Assembly (NCBI RefSeq): GCF_000695685.1
Contig: NZ_JFFR01000025.1
Location: 124,001-188,000 of the forward strand
DNA length: 64,000 nt
Direction of reading: 5' to 3'
Source of the DNA: Vibrio fortis
Lineage (GTDB): Bacteria; Pseudomonadota; Gammaproteobacteria; Enterobacterales; Vibrionaceae
A model generated the notes under the pieces. The model was given only the letters and a program-made list of their open reading frames with translations, did no database searches and was not told where the DNA came from. Shown here one piece after another: positions 63,700-64,000 of the stretch (positions are counted from its first letter, which is position 1; the number at the start of each line of letters is the position of its first letter). The position numbers and the translations under genes were made by a program.

Positions 63700-64000
63700 T
63701 AGCGTTAATAGTAAAGTGACTTTGATCTGACCTATATCAGAGTGCGTAATGTAAGGGACAAATTCAAAGAGTGCGAATGAAAAAAACTAACCTGAAAAGG
63801 GGGCTGTTTTTTAGAAAAACTAATTGAGTGATAGATGTGTAATTTGAATGTTGCGGGATGTTGTTTGGTGTTTCATGTTGTAACTTGATTTGATCTAAAT
63901 GTTATCTCGCGCACGCTTTTAATAAAAATTATGACAGTTTCTCCCCCGTTGCAACGGGATGGATATACTCTCAGTAGCACAATTTTTGCCGTGTACATGT
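63700..64000. other. Upstream region at the window end
   Basis: 301 bases with no gene; AT-rich, likely a long leader or promoter region for the gene beyond the window. No clear -35/-10 pair assigned. Confidence 0.5.

Noticed and set aside
63277-63702. Rightward frame of 141 codons opposite ychE
   Set aside because: Mirror of ychE; the YchE sequence match is near identical in several segments.
63721-63740. FNR-like site TTTGATCTGACCTATATCAGA upstream of ychE
   Set aside because: The half sites are ten bases apart rather than four.

Overview
The window looks like the large chromosome of a Vibrio. Host gene content and order (yejM-yejL|yejK, topB, ydjA, fadH, sppA, ansA, yeaC, msrB|gapA-yeaD, rlmA, asd, nhaC, ychE) are gammaproteobacterial, and the prophage resembles the K139/kappa group of P2-like Vibrio phages. 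Names rest on reading protein motifs and gene order; no database search was possible.

Bases 1 to about 31,050 are most of a P2-like myovirus prophage. The left end, where the integrase should be, lies outside the window. Layout: a lipoprotein fragment in the K139 Glo position (1-241); a leftward CI-type repressor facing a rightward early operon (Cox-like, small membrane protein, CII-like, seven or more unknown small genes, then a P2 gpA-type HUH replication protein to 7514); a leftward accessory pair (7511-8268) where P2 carries tin/old; an XRE regulator; a small gene under a near-ideal LexA box (9128-9147), a candidate SOS antirepressor; a double-zinc-finger Ogr/Delta-type late activator; leftward portal and terminase; and a long rightward late operon (12833-29391). 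The late operon holds scaffold-protease, capsid, terminase endonuclease, head completion, tail completion, sheath, tube, lysis genes, a tail chaperone with a textbook -1 frameshift site, tape measure, baseplate J and I, a chimeric tail fibre/tailspike, hub and spike. An AT-rich HEPN-like gene (30167-30781) and a non-coding stretch close the right end.

From about 31,100 the sequence is chromosomal: BCCT transporter, ChaN-type lipoprotein with a Fur-box-like site, rlmA, a Cache chemoreceptor, yeaD-gapA, msrB, a DUF2989-type lipoprotein, yeaC, ansA, sppA, fadH (with a FadR-type operator), ydjA, topB (with a LexA-box-like site), a DUF3080-type lipoprotein, a short-chain dehydrogenase and a 41-residue membrane protein behind a 27-bp Fur palindrome, a deacetylase-family gene, two tandem tRNA-Ser(UGA) genes, yejM/yejL/yejK, a membrane HPt protein, nhaC, asd, a 43-bp tandem repeat, a Kv-like potassium channel and ychE.

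The most notable points are the probable LexA-to-antirepressor switch paired with a non-cleavable-looking CI repressor, the frameshift element in the tail chaperone, the unannotated accessory modules at known phage cargo positions, and SOS, Fur and FadR sites in front of host genes.
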